Assembly (NCBI GenBank): GCA_012735395.1
Contig: JAAYHN010000119.1
Coordinates: 1-46,597 of the forward strand
Direction: 5' to 3'
DNA length: 46,597 bases
Origin: Alcaligenaceae bacterium
GTDB lineage: Bacteria > Pseudomonadota > Gammaproteobacteria > Burkholderiales > Burkholderiaceae_B
A program made the position numbers and the translations under genes. Under the pieces are notes generated by a model that was not told where the DNA came from, did not search any database, and was given only the letters and a program-made list of their open reading frames with translations. This document shows, piece after piece, positions 25,105 through 35,922 of this stretch (positions are counted from its first letter, which is position 1; every line of letters starts with the position of its first letter).

Positions 25105-27285
25105 ATGAGCAACAGAACCCAAAGCCATCGTTTGCAGGTTGCAACCGAACTTAAAGAATTTATTGATACCCACGCCCTGCCCGGCACCGGTGTAGACCAG
25201 GCCGCTTTCTGGCAAGGGTTTGATGCACTCATTCACGATCTGGCCCCTGAAAACAAGGCCTTGCTGGCCGAACGCGACCGTATCCAGGCCGAAATGGACA
25301 ACTGGTACCGTGCCAACCCCGGCCCCATTCAAGACATGGCCGCTTACAAGGCTTTCCTGAAAGAAATCGGTTACCTGAAAGACGTGCCCGCCGATTTCAA
25401 GGTCAGCACCGCCAATATTGATTACGACATTTCCGACCAGGGTGGCCCACAGCTGGTGGTACCCATTACCAATGCCCGTTATGCCCTGAACGCCGCCAAT
25501 GCCCGCTGGGGCAGTCTGTACGATGCCCTGTACGGCACCGATGCCATCAGTGAAGAAGACGGTGCCGGCAACACCGGTGGCTATAACCCGGTACGTGGTG
25601 AAAAGGTCATTGCCTATGGCCGCGACTTCCTTGACCAAAGCATCCCGCTGGCCAAGGGTTCACACAAAGACGTGACCCAATACAGCGCCGGCAATGGCGA
25701 ATTTTCTGCCACGCTTAACGATGGCAGCCAAACCACGCTGGCCGAGCCAGACTGCTTCCTGGGTTATCGCGGCGATGCTGCCAATCCCGAAGCTATTGTG
25801 CTCAGGCATAACGGCCTGCATTTCGAAATCCAGATTGACCGCAACCACCCCATTGGCAAACAGGATCCGGCTGGTGTCAAAGACCTGCTGCTGGAAGCCG
25901 CATTAAGCTCCATCATGGATTGTGAAGACTCCATTGCCGCCGTTGATGCCGAAGACAAAGTCCTTGCTTACCGCAACTGGCTGGGCCTTATGGACGGCAC
26001 CTTAAGTGAAACCTTTAGCAAAAACGGCAAAAACCTTACCCGTACCCTGAACCCTGACCGCCAGTACACCAGCAAAACCGGTGAAGCCGCAACACTGCAT
26101 GGCCGCTCGCTCATGTTTATCCGTAACGTTGGCCATTTAATGAGCAACCCGGCCATTCTTGATGCCAACGGCAATGAAGTGCCCGAAGGTATTATGGATG
26201 CCGTCATTACCAGCCTGATTGCCATTCACGACCTGAAACGCAAAAACGGCAACTCACGCACCGGTTCCATTTATATTGTCAAACCCAAAATGCACGGCCC
26301 TGATGAAGTCGCTTTCGCCAACAAGCTGTTCAACCGTACCGAACAGCTGCTGGGCCTGGCACCCAACACCATCAAGATGGGTGTCATGGACGAAGAGCGC
26401 CGCACCAGTGTCAACCTGAAAGCCTGCGTCTTTGAAGCCAAAGAACGGATCGCCTTCATCAACACCGGTTTTCTTGACCGCACCGGCGATGAAATCCATA
26501 CGTCCATGGAGGCCGGCCCGGTTATCCGCAAGGCAGACATCAAGCAAACCGCCTGGATCGACGCCTACGAGCGCAATAACGTGCAAACCGGCCTGTCCTG
26601 CGGCCTGGTGGGCAAGGCGCAAATTGGTAAAGGCATGTGGGCCATGCCCGATTTAATGGCAGCCATGATTGAACAGAAAATCGGTCACCTGAAAGCGGGT
26701 GCCAATACCGCCTGGGTACCGTCTCCCACGGCAGCTACCCTGCACGCCATGCACTACCACCAGGTAGACGTTAAAAAAGTGCAGCAAAGCCTTGAGGGCG
26801 ATACTTCAAATTATCTTGACCGCATCCTTACCATTCCGGTTGCCGAAAACACCAACTGGAGCGAGGCCGAGAAACAGGAAGAACTGGATAACAACGTACA
26901 GGGTATCCTGGGGTACGTGGTACGCTGGGTTGACCAGGGCATTGGTTGCTCGAAAGTGCCCGATATCCATAATATCGGCTTAATGGAAGACCGCGCCACC
27001 CTGCGTATTTCCAGCCAGCACATTGCCAACTGGCTGCGCCATCATATCGTGACCGAAGAACAGGTGCGCAACACCCTGGAACGCATGGCCGCGGTGGTAG
27101 ACAAACAAAACGAAGGCGATGCGGCTTACCGCCCCATGGTGGGCAATTTTGAAACCTCAGCCGCTTTCAAGGCAGCCAGCGACCTGATCTTCAAGGGCCT
27201 GACCCAACCTAACGGTTATACCGAACCCTTGCTGCATCAATGGCGTCAGGTTGCCAAGGCACAAAACGAAGTGCCTGCCAATTAA
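25105..27285 (+). CDS. glcB: Malate synthase G
   Basis: 726 aa monomeric enzyme that condenses glyoxylate with acetyl-CoA to malate, allowing growth on acetate, glycolate and other two-carbon sources. Length matches isoform G. Recognisable blocks are [12 protein letters not shown], the [16 protein letters not shown] stretch with the metal-binding glutamate, and [13 protein letters not shown] with the metal-binding aspartate. SD AGGAG is well placed. It stands alone, without glycolate oxidase genes or aceA nearby, with its own promoter and a strong terminator. Confidence 0.96.
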   Translation: MSNRTQSHRLQVATELKEFIDTHALPGTGVDQAAFWQGFDALIHDLAPENKALLAERDRIQAEMDNWYRANPGPIQDMAAYKAFLKEIGYLKDVPADFKVSTANIDYDISDQGGPQLVVPITNARYALNAANARWGSLYDALYGTDAISEEDGAGNTGGYNPVRGEKVIAYGRDFLDQSIPLAKGSHKDVTQYSAGNGEFSATLNDGSQTTLAEPDCFLGYRGDAANPEAIVLRHNGLHFEIQIDRNHPIGKQDPAGVKDLLLEAALSSIMDCEDSIAAVDAEDKVLAYRNWLGLMDGTLSETFSKNGKNLTRTLNPDRQYTSKTGEAATLHGRSLMFIRNVGHLMSNPAILDANGNEVPEGIMDAVITSLIAIHDLKRKNGNSRTGSIYIVKPKMHGPDEVAFANKLFNRTEQLLGLAPNTIKMGVMDEERRTSVNLKACVFEAKERIAFINTGFLDRTGDEIHTSMEAGPVIRKADIKQTAWIDAYERNNVQTGLSCGLVGKAQIGKGMWAMPDLMAAMIEQKIGHLKAGANTAWVPSPTAATLHAMHYHQVDVKKVQQSLEGDTSNYLDRILTIPVAENTNWSEAEKQEELDNNVQGILGYVVRWVDQGIGCSKVPDIHNIGLMEDRATLRISSQHIANWLRHHIVTEEQVRNTLERMAAVVDKQNEGDAAYRPMVGNFETSAAFKAASDLIFKGLTQPNGYTEPLLHQWRQVAKAQNEVPAN

Positions 27286-27344
27286 AGCAGCCGTTTAACC
27301 CGTCTTGTCTTATTTAAAGAACGGGTTTGCCACATATGGCACTC

Positions 27345-27378
27345 AAGCCGGTTCAGTTCATTGCTGAACCGGCTTTTT
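27345..27378 (+). terminator. Rho-independent terminator of glcB
   Basis: Perfect 12-bp GC-containing arms (27345-27356 and 27364-27375) with a 7-nt loop, followed by a run of five T (27374-27378), 60 bp after the stop codon. Confidence 0.92.
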
Positions 27379-27511
27379 CATCAAAAAACCGGTTTCAGTA
27401 TCATTCAAACAACACAATAACAATTGGATACAAACCACATAAAAATCGCTATCTCCCTCTGCATAACAGTCTTTTTCATTCAACCTGGCGTCATTGCCCT
27501 TTAAAATTTTA

Positions 27512-27541
27512 TTGAGCCTAATAATAAGAACAATTACTATT
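27512..27541 (+). promoter_or_regulatory. Promoter with overlapping Fur-box-like site for the siderophore receptor
   Basis: TTGAGC (27512-27517) and TACTAT (27535-27540) are spaced by 17 bp. A 19-mer at 27523-27541 matches 13 of the 18 defined positions of the Fur core palindrome (AATGATAAT-N-ATTATCATT) and covers the -10 box, the expected place for iron-dependent repression. The downstream gene pair is a typical Fur target in other proteobacteria. Confidence 0.5.
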
Positions 27542-27576
27542 ACGATTTATTATAAATCTTGAGACTTGCACTAACC

Positions 27577-29868
27577 ATGAAGCAAAAAGACAATCAGCTT
27601 ACCCTGGCCCCTGTCTGGGTACCTGGCCTGGCCATTGCCGTAGGCGCATTGGCATCAGCCGCCGCTGTGGCACAAACACAAACAGTTAACAAGGCTGAAG
27701 AGGTCACCACCCTGAGCGCCATCCAGGCCCAGGACAGCGGTGACACCTATCAGGTAAAACAGGCAGCCAGCCCTAAATTTACCGCCCCCCTGCTGGATAC
27801 CCCACAAACAATCCAGTCCGTTCCTGCCAAAGTATTAAAAGAACAAAATGCGCAAACACTGCAGGAAATCTTAAGCAACGTACCCGGCATTACCTTCTCT
27901 TCCGGTGAAGGCGGAGCCGGCTGGGGCGATATGTTTACCATTCGCGGCATGCCCAGCGAACAAAGTGTCACGGTTGATGAAACCCGTGACAGCCAGTTAA
28001 CCACCCGTACCGATAACTTCAATATTGAACAGGTTGATGTATACAAAGGAACCGGCTCGTTTGAAACCGGCGTGGGTGCCGTGGGCGGTGGTGTCAACCT
28101 GGTTACCAAAACCCCAAAACTGGACAACTTCAACGTGCTTAGCCTGGGCCTTGGCAGCGACAGTTACCGCCGTGCCACCCTGGACAGCAACATCATGATT
28201 ACCGACACCATTGCGTTCCGCCTGAATGCCATGGGCCACCACAATGATGTCCCTGGCCGTGGTTCTGCCGAAATGAAACGCTGGGGCTTTGCGCCATCCA
28301 TCGCCTTTGGCCTGGGTACCCCCACCCGCCTGACACTGTCTTACTTCCAGCAAAAAGATGAAAACATCCCCGACTGGGGTGTGCCCATGTCACGTACCAA
28401 TGGCAAGCCCATGGGCCCCATCGGTTGGGACTACTGGGCCGGTTTAACCAACTATGACACCGAAGAAAGCGAAACCAAGCGTTTTTCAGCCAAAATTGAA
28501 CACGACTTCAACGACCGGGTCCGTATCAGCAACCAAACCACCTGGTCACAAACCGACCGCTTCACCAGTTTCAGCTCAACCGGCCGTCTGGTACGTAACG
28601 GTGGCACTGGCGGCAACAGCGATTACTGGGGCTATGCCACCAACGGTAATGAAACCGAATCGTTCCCCGCCGATAACATTGGCTATGCACGCCTGGTTGG
28701 CTCAACCAACAAGTACCGTGGCAAAATATTTTCCAACCAGACCAACCTGAATGTGGATTTCAATACCGGTTCCATCAAACACAATCTGGTGATTGGCCTG
28801 GACATGTACAAGGAAAGCTACCGCAAGCGTCCTTATTCCCATGAAGTTCCTGACGGACGCTGGGCGATTGATGTCACCGATCCAAGCAACCATTATTCTG
28901 GCCCGACAAAAATCGCCACTTCTACCGACCGCAGCGGTGCCGAAATTGAAAACCTGGGTGTTTATGTCTATGACCACGTAACCCTGTCACCCAACTGGGA
29001 AGTGGCCGGTGGCCTGCGTTTTGACCACTTCAAGGCCCGCTGGTTTGACGCAGACGGCAACAAAACCGATGACCGCCAAAGCAAAAATGCCTGGAGCGGC
29101 CGTTTAGGGGTGGTTTACAAACCGGTTGAAAATGGCAGTATTTACCTGTCATACAGCCAGGCAGAGCAGCCTTCCGTGGCCGCCACAGCCAGCCGCAGCG
29201 GCGGTGGCTCAGGCGATGCCGAATTTTCTTCGGGCAAATCCAGAACCTGGGAACTGGGCACCAAGTGGGACTTGCTGAACAACAACCTGTCACTGACAGC
29301 CGCCATTTACCAGGTTGAAAAAACCAACCCGACCGATACCGCCGAAAACGGTATTGATACCGTACAATTTGCCGGTAAAGACCGGGTACGTGGTCTTGAA
29401 GTGACCGCGTCGGGCAATATTACCGACAAATGGTCTGCTTTTGCCGGCCTGAGCCTGATGAAAAGCAAGATTGTCCGTGATGACGCAAACCCGCTGGACG
29501 TGGGTGGCGAGCTGAAAAACGCCCCCAAAGCCACATTCAACCTGTGGACAACCTATGCGGTCACGCCTGAGCTGGACGTCAGCCTGGGCGCCCAATATGT
29601 TGGCACCCGCCAGTTTGCCCGTGGTAATGTAACTACCGGCGCCGCCTGGGGTGGCAAGAGCGCCAAAATCAAGGCACCGGCCTATTGGGTCGCCAATGCG
29701 GCGGTCAGTTACCAGGTTAGCAAGAATGTTGACCTGCGCCTGAATGCGTACAACCTGTTCGACAAAAAATATGTGTCACGCATGACCAGCAGTAGCGACA
29801 AGTTCCAGATCTATGGTGTGCCTGGTGCAGGACGCAGTGTGGTCCTGTCTACCGACATCCGCTTCTGA
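27577..29868 (+). CDS. TonB-dependent siderophore receptor (Fiu/PiuA-like)
   Basis: 763 aa outer-membrane receptor. A signal peptide (about 1-32, cleavage after AVA) is followed by a plug domain: a DTPQTIQSVP stretch, LQEILSNVPGI and FTIRGMPSEQ, then a 22-strand beta-barrel ending in the usual terminal Phe (TDIRF). The type is that of TonB-dependent siderophore receptors; pairing with piuC suggests a catecholate receptor like Fiu or PiuA, which is inference. A TTG at 27559 would add six residues, but the ATG at 27577 gives a normal signal peptide; the SD is weak either way. A Fur-like site lies 36-54 bp upstream. Confidence 0.9.
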   Translation: MKQKDNQLTLAPVWVPGLAIAVGALASAAAVAQTQTVNKAEEVTTLSAIQAQDSGDTYQVKQAASPKFTAPLLDTPQTIQSVPAKVLKEQNAQTLQEILSNVPGITFSSGEGGAGWGDMFTIRGMPSEQSVTVDETRDSQLTTRTDNFNIEQVDVYKGTGSFETGVGAVGGGVNLVTKTPKLDNFNVLSLGLGSDSYRRATLDSNIMITDTIAFRLNAMGHHNDVPGRGSAEMKRWGFAPSIAFGLGTPTRLTLSYFQQKDENIPDWGVPMSRTNGKPMGPIGWDYWAGLTNYDTEESETKRFSAKIEHDFNDRVRISNQTTWSQTDRFTSFSSTGRLVRNGGTGGNSDYWGYATNGNETESFPADNIGYARLVGSTNKYRGKIFSNQTNLNVDFNTGSIKHNLVIGLDMYKESYRKRPYSHEVPDGRWAIDVTDPSNHYSGPTKIATSTDRSGAEIENLGVYVYDHVTLSPNWEVAGGLRFDHFKARWFDADGNKTDDRQSKNAWSGRLGVVYKPVENGSIYLSYSQAEQPSVAATASRSGGGSGDAEFSSGKSRTWELGTKWDLLNNNLSLTAAIYQVEKTNPTDTAENGIDTVQFAGKDRVRGLEVTASGNITDKWSAFAGLSLMKSKIVRDDANPLDVGGELKNAPKATFNLWTTYAVTPELDVSLGAQYVGTRQFARGNVTTGAAWGGKSAKIKAPAYWVANAAVSYQVSKNVDLRLNAYNLFDKKYVSRMTSSSDKFQIYGVPGAGRSVVLSTDIRF

Positions 29869-29876
29869 TAAACTGT

Positions 29877-29910
29877 CAGGGTTCTTGCCCTATTTTTTGC
29901 AAGAACCCTG
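29877..29910 (+). other. Intercistronic hairpin between receptor and piuC
   Basis: Perfect 12-bp arms (29877-29888, 29899-29910) with a 10-nt loop containing six T. There is no T-run after the stem, so it does not fit a normal terminator on the plus strand. It begins 8 bp after the receptor stop and ends 30 bp before piuC, and could stabilise the receptor message or lower piuC expression. Confidence 0.6.
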
Positions 29911-29940
29911 CCTGTCATTACGCTTTATAAAGGTTTTACC

Positions 29941-30621
29941 GTGTTAATCCAGATTCCGAATGTATTCAGCAAAGAAGAAGCCGCCGCCATCCGTCAACAA
30001 CTGGAACAGGCTGCCTGGATAGACGGTAAAACCACCGCCGGTGCCCTGGCCATCCACGCCAAAGACAACCAGCAACTGGCCGAACAGGATCCCCTGGCCA
30101 TGGAGCTGGGCCAGAAAATTATCCAGCGGCTGTCACAAAGCAATGTGTTCATGTCCGCTACCTTGCCGGCCAAAATCTATCCCCCTTTATTTAACCGCTA
30201 TACCGGTGGCGGTACGTATGGCATCCATGTAGACAACGCCATCCGCCCGGTTGCCGGTACCCGTGAACGCGTGCGCACGGATATTTCCACCACCCTGTTT
30301 TTTAGCGAACCCGAAGATTATGACGGTGGTGAGCTGGTGATTGAAGACGTTTACGGCCCGCGCGAAGTGAAGTTGCCGGCAGGCCATATGGTGGTGTACC
30401 CCGGCACCAGCCTGCACCGTGTCAACCCCGTTACCCGGGGCGCCAGAATAAGTTCTTTTTTCTGGACCCAAAGCCTGGTACGCGACGACACCCATCGCAG
30501 CCTGTTATTCCAGCTCGATGGCTCTATCCAGTCACTGAACCAGTCCGTACCGGAACATGCCAGCCTGGTTTCCTTAAGCGGTGTTTACCATAATTTACTG
30601 CGCCAGTGGGCCGACGTATAA
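29941..30621 (+). CDS. piuC: PKHD-type Fe(II)/2-oxoglutarate hydroxylase
   Basis: 226 aa cytosolic oxygenase of the PiuC/YbiX family. The iron triad is His96, Asp98 and His159, with Arg169 placed to bind 2-oxoglutarate; [15 protein letters not shown] and [14 protein letters not shown] are characteristic. The start is GTG with AAGG 7 nt upstream. Members are encoded next to TonB-dependent catecholate receptors and are iron-repressed; their physiological substrate is not settled. Here it follows the receptor gene by 72 bp that include a strong hairpin. Confidence 0.93.
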   Translation: MLIQIPNVFSKEEAAAIRQQLEQAAWIDGKTTAGALAIHAKDNQQLAEQDPLAMELGQKIIQRLSQSNVFMSATLPAKIYPPLFNRYTGGGTYGIHVDNAIRPVAGTRERVRTDISTTLFFSEPEDYDGGELVIEDVYGPREVKLPAGHMVVYPGTSLHRVNPVTRGARISSFFWTQSLVRDDTHRSLLFQLDGSIQSLNQSVPEHASLVSLSGVYHNLLRQWADV

Positions 30622-30710
30622 AACACAGCGCAAGCCTGTTCTGAATCCGTTCTTGTGTAACAAGCCATTCCGGGCATATTCAAAAACAAGCGTTTTCGTT
30701 ATACTTGGGC

Positions 30711-31493
30711 ATGCCCAGATTCCTGCTTATCCAGCTCATCCTGCTTATTCAAATTCTGCTGTCTCCCACTGTGCTTGCGCAGGAAAAAGTCAGCCCCTGT
30801 ATTACATACGAAACCGCAGACAAAAACCGGGTACATATTGCCAAGGTTGATTTACACTGTCCTGGCATCACAATCATTGGCACTGATGTCTCGCAGTCCA
30901 ACAGAACCACCTCCAATTTTGCCTTCCCCAACAAAACCACCATCGCCATCAACGGTGCTTTCTTTGACGGCAACAACAAGCCACAGGGGCTGAATGTCAC
31001 TAATGGCATACGCTGGCCAAACAGCCATGACACCACCCACCATTCTTTTCTTGCCTGTACCGCCGGCAAGCAATGTTTTATTGAAGAGCCCAATCGCAGA
31101 ACCGCGCATAAACCCGAATGGCATACGGTTATTTCCGGCTGGCAGAACCTTAAAAACGGCAGCTATATCTGCCCGCGTGGCAGCCCCCGGATTTGCCATA
31201 CCAATGCCCGTGGCCAGCATCCGCGAACAGCGGTTGGCCTGAGCAATAATAAACGCTATTTGTATCTGGTTGTGGTTGAAGGCCGGCAAAACGGTTTCAA
31301 GGGTTATACCCTGAACCAGCTGGCACGCCTGTTCAAACGGCTGGGGGTGAATATGGCATTAAACCTGGACGGTGGGGGCAGCAGTACCATGATAGTCAAG
31401 CGCTCCCGCGTGAATGAACTGCCTTCACGCCAGTTTTTTCTGGAGCGCAATGTTGCCAACCATTTGGGCATTATTGACAGCACCCCAAACTGA
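30711..31493 (+). CDS. Secreted phosphodiester glycosidase family protein (NAGPA domain)
   Basis: 260 aa with a signal peptide (about 1-23, cleavage around VLA/Q). Two family hallmarks are visible: NGAFFDG at 81-87 and NLDGGGSSTM at 218-227, which in NAGPA-like proteins form the active site. Enzymes of this domain cleave phosphodiester-linked sugars; the bacterial substrate is unknown. Five or so cysteines in the mature protein (30, 50, 116, 122, 154, 162) allow disulfides in the periplasm. ATG at 30711 is chosen over an in-frame TTG at 30705. It follows piuC by about 90 bp with no clear terminator. Confidence 0.84.
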   Translation: MPRFLLIQLILLIQILLSPTVLAQEKVSPCITYETADKNRVHIAKVDLHCPGITIIGTDVSQSNRTTSNFAFPNKTTIAINGAFFDGNNKPQGLNVTNGIRWPNSHDTTHHSFLACTAGKQCFIEEPNRRTAHKPEWHTVISGWQNLKNGSYICPRGSPRICHTNARGQHPRTAVGLSNNKRYLYLVVVEGRQNGFKGYTLNQLARLFKRLGVNMALNLDGGGSSTMIVKRSRVNELPSRQFFLERNVANHLGIIDSTPN

Positions 31494-31546
31494 AAATAAC
31501 CCTGATCTTGCCACACACAACGGCTTATGGGCTTATTGTTATTGGC

Positions 31547-32476
31547 TTATGCCGCCCGGGCGATCTGTCCGGCCAGAGCCAGCTGGCGACTGCTTTTAAA
31601 ATACCGTTCCTGCTTTGTAACCGGATCGGTAAAGGCAATAGAGCGGGCCAGCAGCTGCAAGGGATGATTGAAATTGTCATCGGCACGGGCGGGTAATAAA
31701 TCAGGATAAAATTCATCATGGCAAATCGGCATGCCCAGGCCATTCATATGCACCCGCAACTGGTGTTTCTTGCCCGTTAAAGGTTCCAGCAAATAATGCC
31801 CGAGGGTATTGTCATGGGCCAGCAGGGAAATCCGGGTACGGCTGTTGGGGGCTTCTTCAGCCGCCTCTTCCATAGTGAAATACTGCGGGCTTTTACGGAT
31901 ATGGCTTTCCCTTGTCAACGGGAAAGCCAGCGCGGGCACAAGCGGTGCAATCGCTTCATAGGTTTTCTGGACATCACGGGTCTGGAACAGGGTTTGGTAA
32001 GCCCCCCGGTAGCGTTTATTGGCACAGAACAGCAGCAGGCCTGCGGTATCCCGGTCAAGCCGGTGAATCGGGCTGAGATCGAAGTTATCCAGCTGTTTGC
32101 GCAGGCGGATCAAGGCGGTTTCCTGTAAATACCTCCCACCCGGAATACTGGCCAGAAAATGGGGTTTATCGGCCACCACCAAAAATTCATCCTGATACAG
32201 CACGGTCACCTCAAATGGCACCGTTACTTCTGCCGGCACTTCCCGGTAATACCAGAGCCAGCTATCAGGCACGAAGGGGCTGTCCAGGCCCATAGACTCA
32301 CCGGCGGCATTGACCATATCGCCACGCGCCAGCCGTTCCCGCAGAATATCGGCAGGCATATGCGGAAATTTCGCCAGCAGAAAACCAAGCAGGTCAGGCC
32401 AAGCCTGTTCCCGTGGCAAATACAGGCGACTGGGTACAATGCCGTCACGTACCGGCAAAGGAATGGTTTCAGACAT
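31547..32476 (-). CDS. RluA-family RNA pseudouridine synthase
   Basis: 309 aa. The catalytic motif HRLDRDTAG is at 138-146 with the nucleophilic Asp141; VADKPHFLAS (101-110) and the KKHQLRVHMNGLGMPICHDEFYP segment are also typical of the RluA/RluC/RluD/TruC group. An S4-like N-terminal segment (about 25-65) is short. The specific uridine, in rRNA or tRNA, cannot be read from the sequence. A good promoter sits directly upstream. Confidence 0.9.
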   Translation of the reverse strand: MSETIPLPVRDGIVPSRLYLPREQAWPDLLGFLLAKFPHMPADILRERLARGDMVNAAGESMGLDSPFVPDSWLWYYREVPAEVTVPFEVTVLYQDEFLVVADKPHFLASIPGGRYLQETALIRLRKQLDNFDLSPIHRLDRDTAGLLLFCANKRYRGAYQTLFQTRDVQKTYEAIAPLVPALAFPLTRESHIRKSPQYFTMEEAAEEAPNSRTRISLLAHDNTLGHYLLEPLTGKKHQLRVHMNGLGMPICHDEFYPDLLPARADDNFNHPLQLLARSIAFTDPVTKQERYFKSSRQLALAGQIARAA

Positions 32477-32507
32477 GCAATAAATAAGAAAAAGGAATAA
32501 AACCGCT

Positions 32508-32536
32508 ATTATATCCTGTCGGTTTCACCCCTTTAA
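32508..32536 (-). promoter_or_regulatory. Probable promoter of the pseudouridine synthase gene
   Basis: On the minus strand a perfect TATAAT (32508-32513) lies 17 bp after TTAAAG (32531-32536), with the ATG 32 bp further on. The -35 box is weak (three of six). The -10 lies between short complementary arms AAACCG/CGGTTT that could also form a weak terminator loop after pntB. Confidence 0.5.
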
Positions 32537-32634
32537 CAGGCAGGAATATCTGCGCTGCAAGGAAGCACACCCGCCATCTCCCTGAAAGGAACCCACCGGC
32601 TTATTGCAAGCGGGTCCACAAACAGGATTCACGA

Positions 32635-34020
32635 CTACAGCGCCTTTAAAATCGCTTCTACCGTGCCTTTGGCATCACCAAAACACATATAACTGTTATT
32701 TTTGAAGAACAGCGGGTTCTGCACCCCGGCGTAGCCCGTACTCATGGAGCGCTTGAACACGATAACCTGCTGGGCCTTCCAGACTTCCAGCACCGGCATG
32801 CCCGCAATCGGGCTGGTCGGGTCTTCGCTGGCGGCCGGGTTCACGGTATCGTTCGCCCCAATCACCAGAACCACATCGGTATCGGCAAAATCATCGTTGA
32901 TTTCATCCATTTCCAGCACGATATCGTAAGGAACCCTGGCCTCGGCCAGCAGTACGTTCATGTGACCCGGCAAACGGCCTGCCACCGGATGGATACCAAA
33001 ACGCACATTGATCCCTTTATCGCGCAAGTGCTGGGTAATTTCAGCCACCGGGTACTGGGCCTGGGCCACGGCCATGCCATAACCGGGGGTGATCACGACA
33101 GAACTGGCGTTTTTCAATACTTCGGCCACTTCTTCAGGCACCATTTCACGGTACTCGCCCATTTCCTCGTCGCCACTGCTGGCGACGGCATCGTTACCAA
33201 AACCACCGGCAATCACCGAAATAAAGGAGCGGTTCATGGCCTTACACATGATGTAAGACAGAATCGCACCCGATGAGCCCACCAGCGCACCGGTCACAAT
33301 TAACAGGTCATTGGACAGCATGAACCCGGCTGCCGCTGCCGCCCAGCCAGAATAAGAGTTCAGCATGGACACCACCACCGGCATATCGGCACCGCCAATG
33401 GAAGCCACCAGGTGCCAGCCAAATACCAGCGCAATAAGGGTCATGACAATAAGGGCAAAGGTGGAACCACCCGCTGCAATGAAATACCACATTAACAGGA
33501 AGGACACCAGCAATGCCAGGGCATTCAGTTTATGGCGGTGTGGCAACATTAAGGCCTTGGAACTGATTGAACCTCGCAGCTTGCCAAAAGCCACGATAGA
33601 ACCGGTAAAGGTGACCGCACCAATAAATACCCCCAGGAAAACCTCTCCAAGGTGGATATTTTGCATGGCAGCTGAAACCACACCGTGGCTGTCGGCCGTA
33701 ATATAACTGTTATAGCCCACAAAAACCGCCGCCAGACCCACAAAGCAATGCAGCATGGCAATCAGCTCGGGCATTTGCGTCATTTCCACCTTTTGCGCCA
33801 GACGCATGCCAATGGCACCGCCAATTAGCATGGCCAGGATAATCCAGACCAGGCCTTCGACGTTCTGGCTGAAAATGGTGGCCAGCAACGCGATGGTCAT
33901 CCCGGCGATCCCGAATATATTACCCCTGCCGGCCGTTTCCTGTTTTGACAAACCCGCCAGACTGGCGATAAAGAACAATGCGGCAATAATGTATGCCGCC
34001 ATTACCAAACCTTGAGACAT
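32635..34020 (-). CDS. pntB: NAD(P) transhydrogenase subunit beta
   Basis: 461 aa, the length of E. coli PntB (462). About nine N-terminal membrane helices form the proton channel; the C-terminal third is the NADP(H)-binding domain III with [16 protein letters not shown]. Together with PntA it couples proton entry to hydride transfer from NADH to NADP+, supplying NADPH. GGGGAG lies just before the ATG and overlaps the end of pntA, 2 bp away. Confidence 0.96.
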   Translation of the reverse strand: MSQGLVMAAYIIAALFFIASLAGLSKQETAGRGNIFGIAGMTIALLATIFSQNVEGLVWIILAMLIGGAIGMRLAQKVEMTQMPELIAMLHCFVGLAAVFVGYNSYITADSHGVVSAAMQNIHLGEVFLGVFIGAVTFTGSIVAFGKLRGSISSKALMLPHRHKLNALALLVSFLLMWYFIAAGGSTFALIVMTLIALVFGWHLVASIGGADMPVVVSMLNSYSGWAAAAAGFMLSNDLLIVTGALVGSSGAILSYIMCKAMNRSFISVIAGGFGNDAVASSGDEEMGEYREMVPEEVAEVLKNASSVVITPGYGMAVAQAQYPVAEITQHLRDKGINVRFGIHPVAGRLPGHMNVLLAEARVPYDIVLEMDEINDDFADTDVVLVIGANDTVNPAASEDPTSPIAGMPVLEVWKAQQVIVFKRSMSTGYAGVQNPLFFKNNSYMCFGDAKGTVEAILKAL

Positions 34021-34022
34021 TC

Positions 34023-35564
34023 TTACTCCCCTTTGTCTTTTCTGAACATTTTCAGCATGCGCTGCGTAACCAGGAAACCACCTGCGATATTGATGCTGGC
34101 AATTAAAATGGCAATAAATGCCAAGACATTAACCAGCCCGTTGCCATGCCCGATCTGCAGCAGGGCCCCCACGACAATAATGCCGGAAATCGCATTGGTC
34201 ACCGACATGAGCGGCGTATGCAGGGAATGGGTTACATTCCAGACCACGTAATAACCCACTACGCAGGCCAGGACAAAGACAGTAAAGTGAGCCAGGAACT
34301 CTGGGGGGGAATAAGCCCCTGCCAAACCGAAAAGCGCTACCAGCACCGCCAGTACGCCCAGTTTGAAACGGGCAGACTTCGGTTCGGCCTTTTTGACCGC
34401 AGCCACCGGTTTGGCCGCTGCCGCAGGCGCTGCCGACACGCTAATGGCTGGCGGCGGGAACGTGATTTCACCCTGTGTGATCACGCTCATATTGCGTATA
34501 ACGACATCTTCCTGGTCTAGCGCAACCTGCCCGTCTTTTTCTTTACACAGCAATTTGCTTAGGTTAACCAGATTGGTGGCATACAGCTGGGAAGACTGGG
34601 CAGGCAAGCGGCCCGGCAAATCAGTGTAACCAATGATTTTCACACCGTTATCGGTCACGAAAACTTCAGAGGGTTGGGTATATTCGCAGTTGCCACCGGC
34701 CGCCGCTGCCATATCCACAATCACCGAACCCGGTTTCATGCTGTCTACCATTTCACGGGTAATCAGCTTGGGGGCCGGTTTGCCCGGAATCAGGGCAGTG
34801 GTAATGATAATGTCCACCTCTTTTGCCTGCTCGGCAAACAGGGCCATTTCAGCGCGAATGAACTCTTCTGACATGGTTTTGGCATAACCGTCTGAAGACG
34901 AGCCGTTTTCACCGGAAAAATCAAGCTTCAGGAATTGTCCGCCCATGGACTCGATCTGTTCGGCCACTTCAAGACGGGTGTCAAATGCCCGTACAATCGC
35001 CCCTAAAGAACCGGCCGTACCAATGGCAGCCAGGCCGGCCACACCGGCACCAATCACCAGTACTTTGGCGGGGGGCACCTTGCCCGCAGCGGTAATTTGC
35101 CCGGTAAAGAAACGGCCAAAATGGTGGGCTGCCTCTATGACTGCACGATACCCGCCAATATTGGCCATGGATGAGAGCGCATCCAGGGACTGGGCGCGTG
35201 AAATGCGTGGCACCATATCCATGGCCAGCACATTGATTTTATTACCTGCCAGTTTTTGTACGAGTTCGGGATTCTGGGCTGGCCAGATGAAACTGACCAG
35301 GGTACTGCCTTCCCTGAGCAGGGCAATTTCCTCGTCGTTAGGGGCATTGACCTTGTAAACCAGATCGGATTGCCAGACTTCGGTTCTGTCTGCCGTTTGG
35401 GCCCCGGCCTTGATATAGGCCTGGTCATCAAAACTGGCCTGTTGCCCGGCCGTGTTTTCAATGACGACATCAAAGCCCAGTTTGCGCAGCTGTTCTACCG
35501 TTGCCGGCGTTGCCGCCACCCTGGTTTCCCCCAGCATGCTTTCTTTAGGTATGCCTATACGCAC
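34023..35564 (-). CDS. pntA: NAD(P) transhydrogenase subunit alpha
   Basis: 513 aa single-chain alpha subunit (E. coli type), not the split alpha1/alpha2 form. Domain I binds NAD(H), with the Rossmann GxGxxG at 172-177 (GAGVAG); an Ala/Lys-rich linker near 375-400 leads to the four C-terminal helices. The start is GTG, set by AGGAGG 6 nt upstream. First gene of the pntAB operon. Confidence 0.96.
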   Translation of the reverse strand: MRIGIPKESMLGETRVAATPATVEQLRKLGFDVVIENTAGQQASFDDQAYIKAGAQTADRTEVWQSDLVYKVNAPNDEEIALLREGSTLVSFIWPAQNPELVQKLAGNKINVLAMDMVPRISRAQSLDALSSMANIGGYRAVIEAAHHFGRFFTGQITAAGKVPPAKVLVIGAGVAGLAAIGTAGSLGAIVRAFDTRLEVAEQIESMGGQFLKLDFSGENGSSSDGYAKTMSEEFIRAEMALFAEQAKEVDIIITTALIPGKPAPKLITREMVDSMKPGSVIVDMAAAAGGNCEYTQPSEVFVTDNGVKIIGYTDLPGRLPAQSSQLYATNLVNLSKLLCKEKDGQVALDQEDVVIRNMSVITQGEITFPPPAISVSAAPAAAAKPVAAVKKAEPKSARFKLGVLAVLVALFGLAGAYSPPEFLAHFTVFVLACVVGYYVVWNVTHSLHTPLMSVTNAISGIIVVGALLQIGHGNGLVNVLAFIAILIASINIAGGFLVTQRMLKMFRKDKGE

Positions 35565-35922
35565 AAATTACCTCCTAATAGCCAATAAATAAAAAAACCT
35601 TTTCCGATCAATTGTTTCTGGTTATTTTTTTGTAATTGATTTTTTTTCTAACGTAACATACTAATGTTTAATAATGTATGGATTTCCTTAATACCACATA
35701 CTGATTTTTTTTTAATTACAACAATATTAATAACTTTTCATGCAAATTAAGCACTTATACATGGGAAAATAGCAGCAAAAAACAGACAGTTTCCTTTTAT
35801 TTGGTCCGCCACGTCTTTTTTCACATACTGCATAATCATGACGGCTACCCGGCTTGCTACAATGAGTTTCTTCCAGCCGGACAGCTCATCGTACTTCCGG
35901 TCTTTTCGCTGCACACCCATTC
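35565..35922. other. AT-rich divergent intergenic region between pntA and mdfA
   Basis: 358 bp without a credible gene. The pntA side (35565-35760) is extremely AT-rich with T/A tracts. ACATACT occurs three times (35656-35662, 35697-35703, 35823-35829). A TACAAT at 35858-35863 could be the mdfA -10 box, though no good -35 box precedes it. I see no RNA gene or terminator. Confidence 0.5.
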
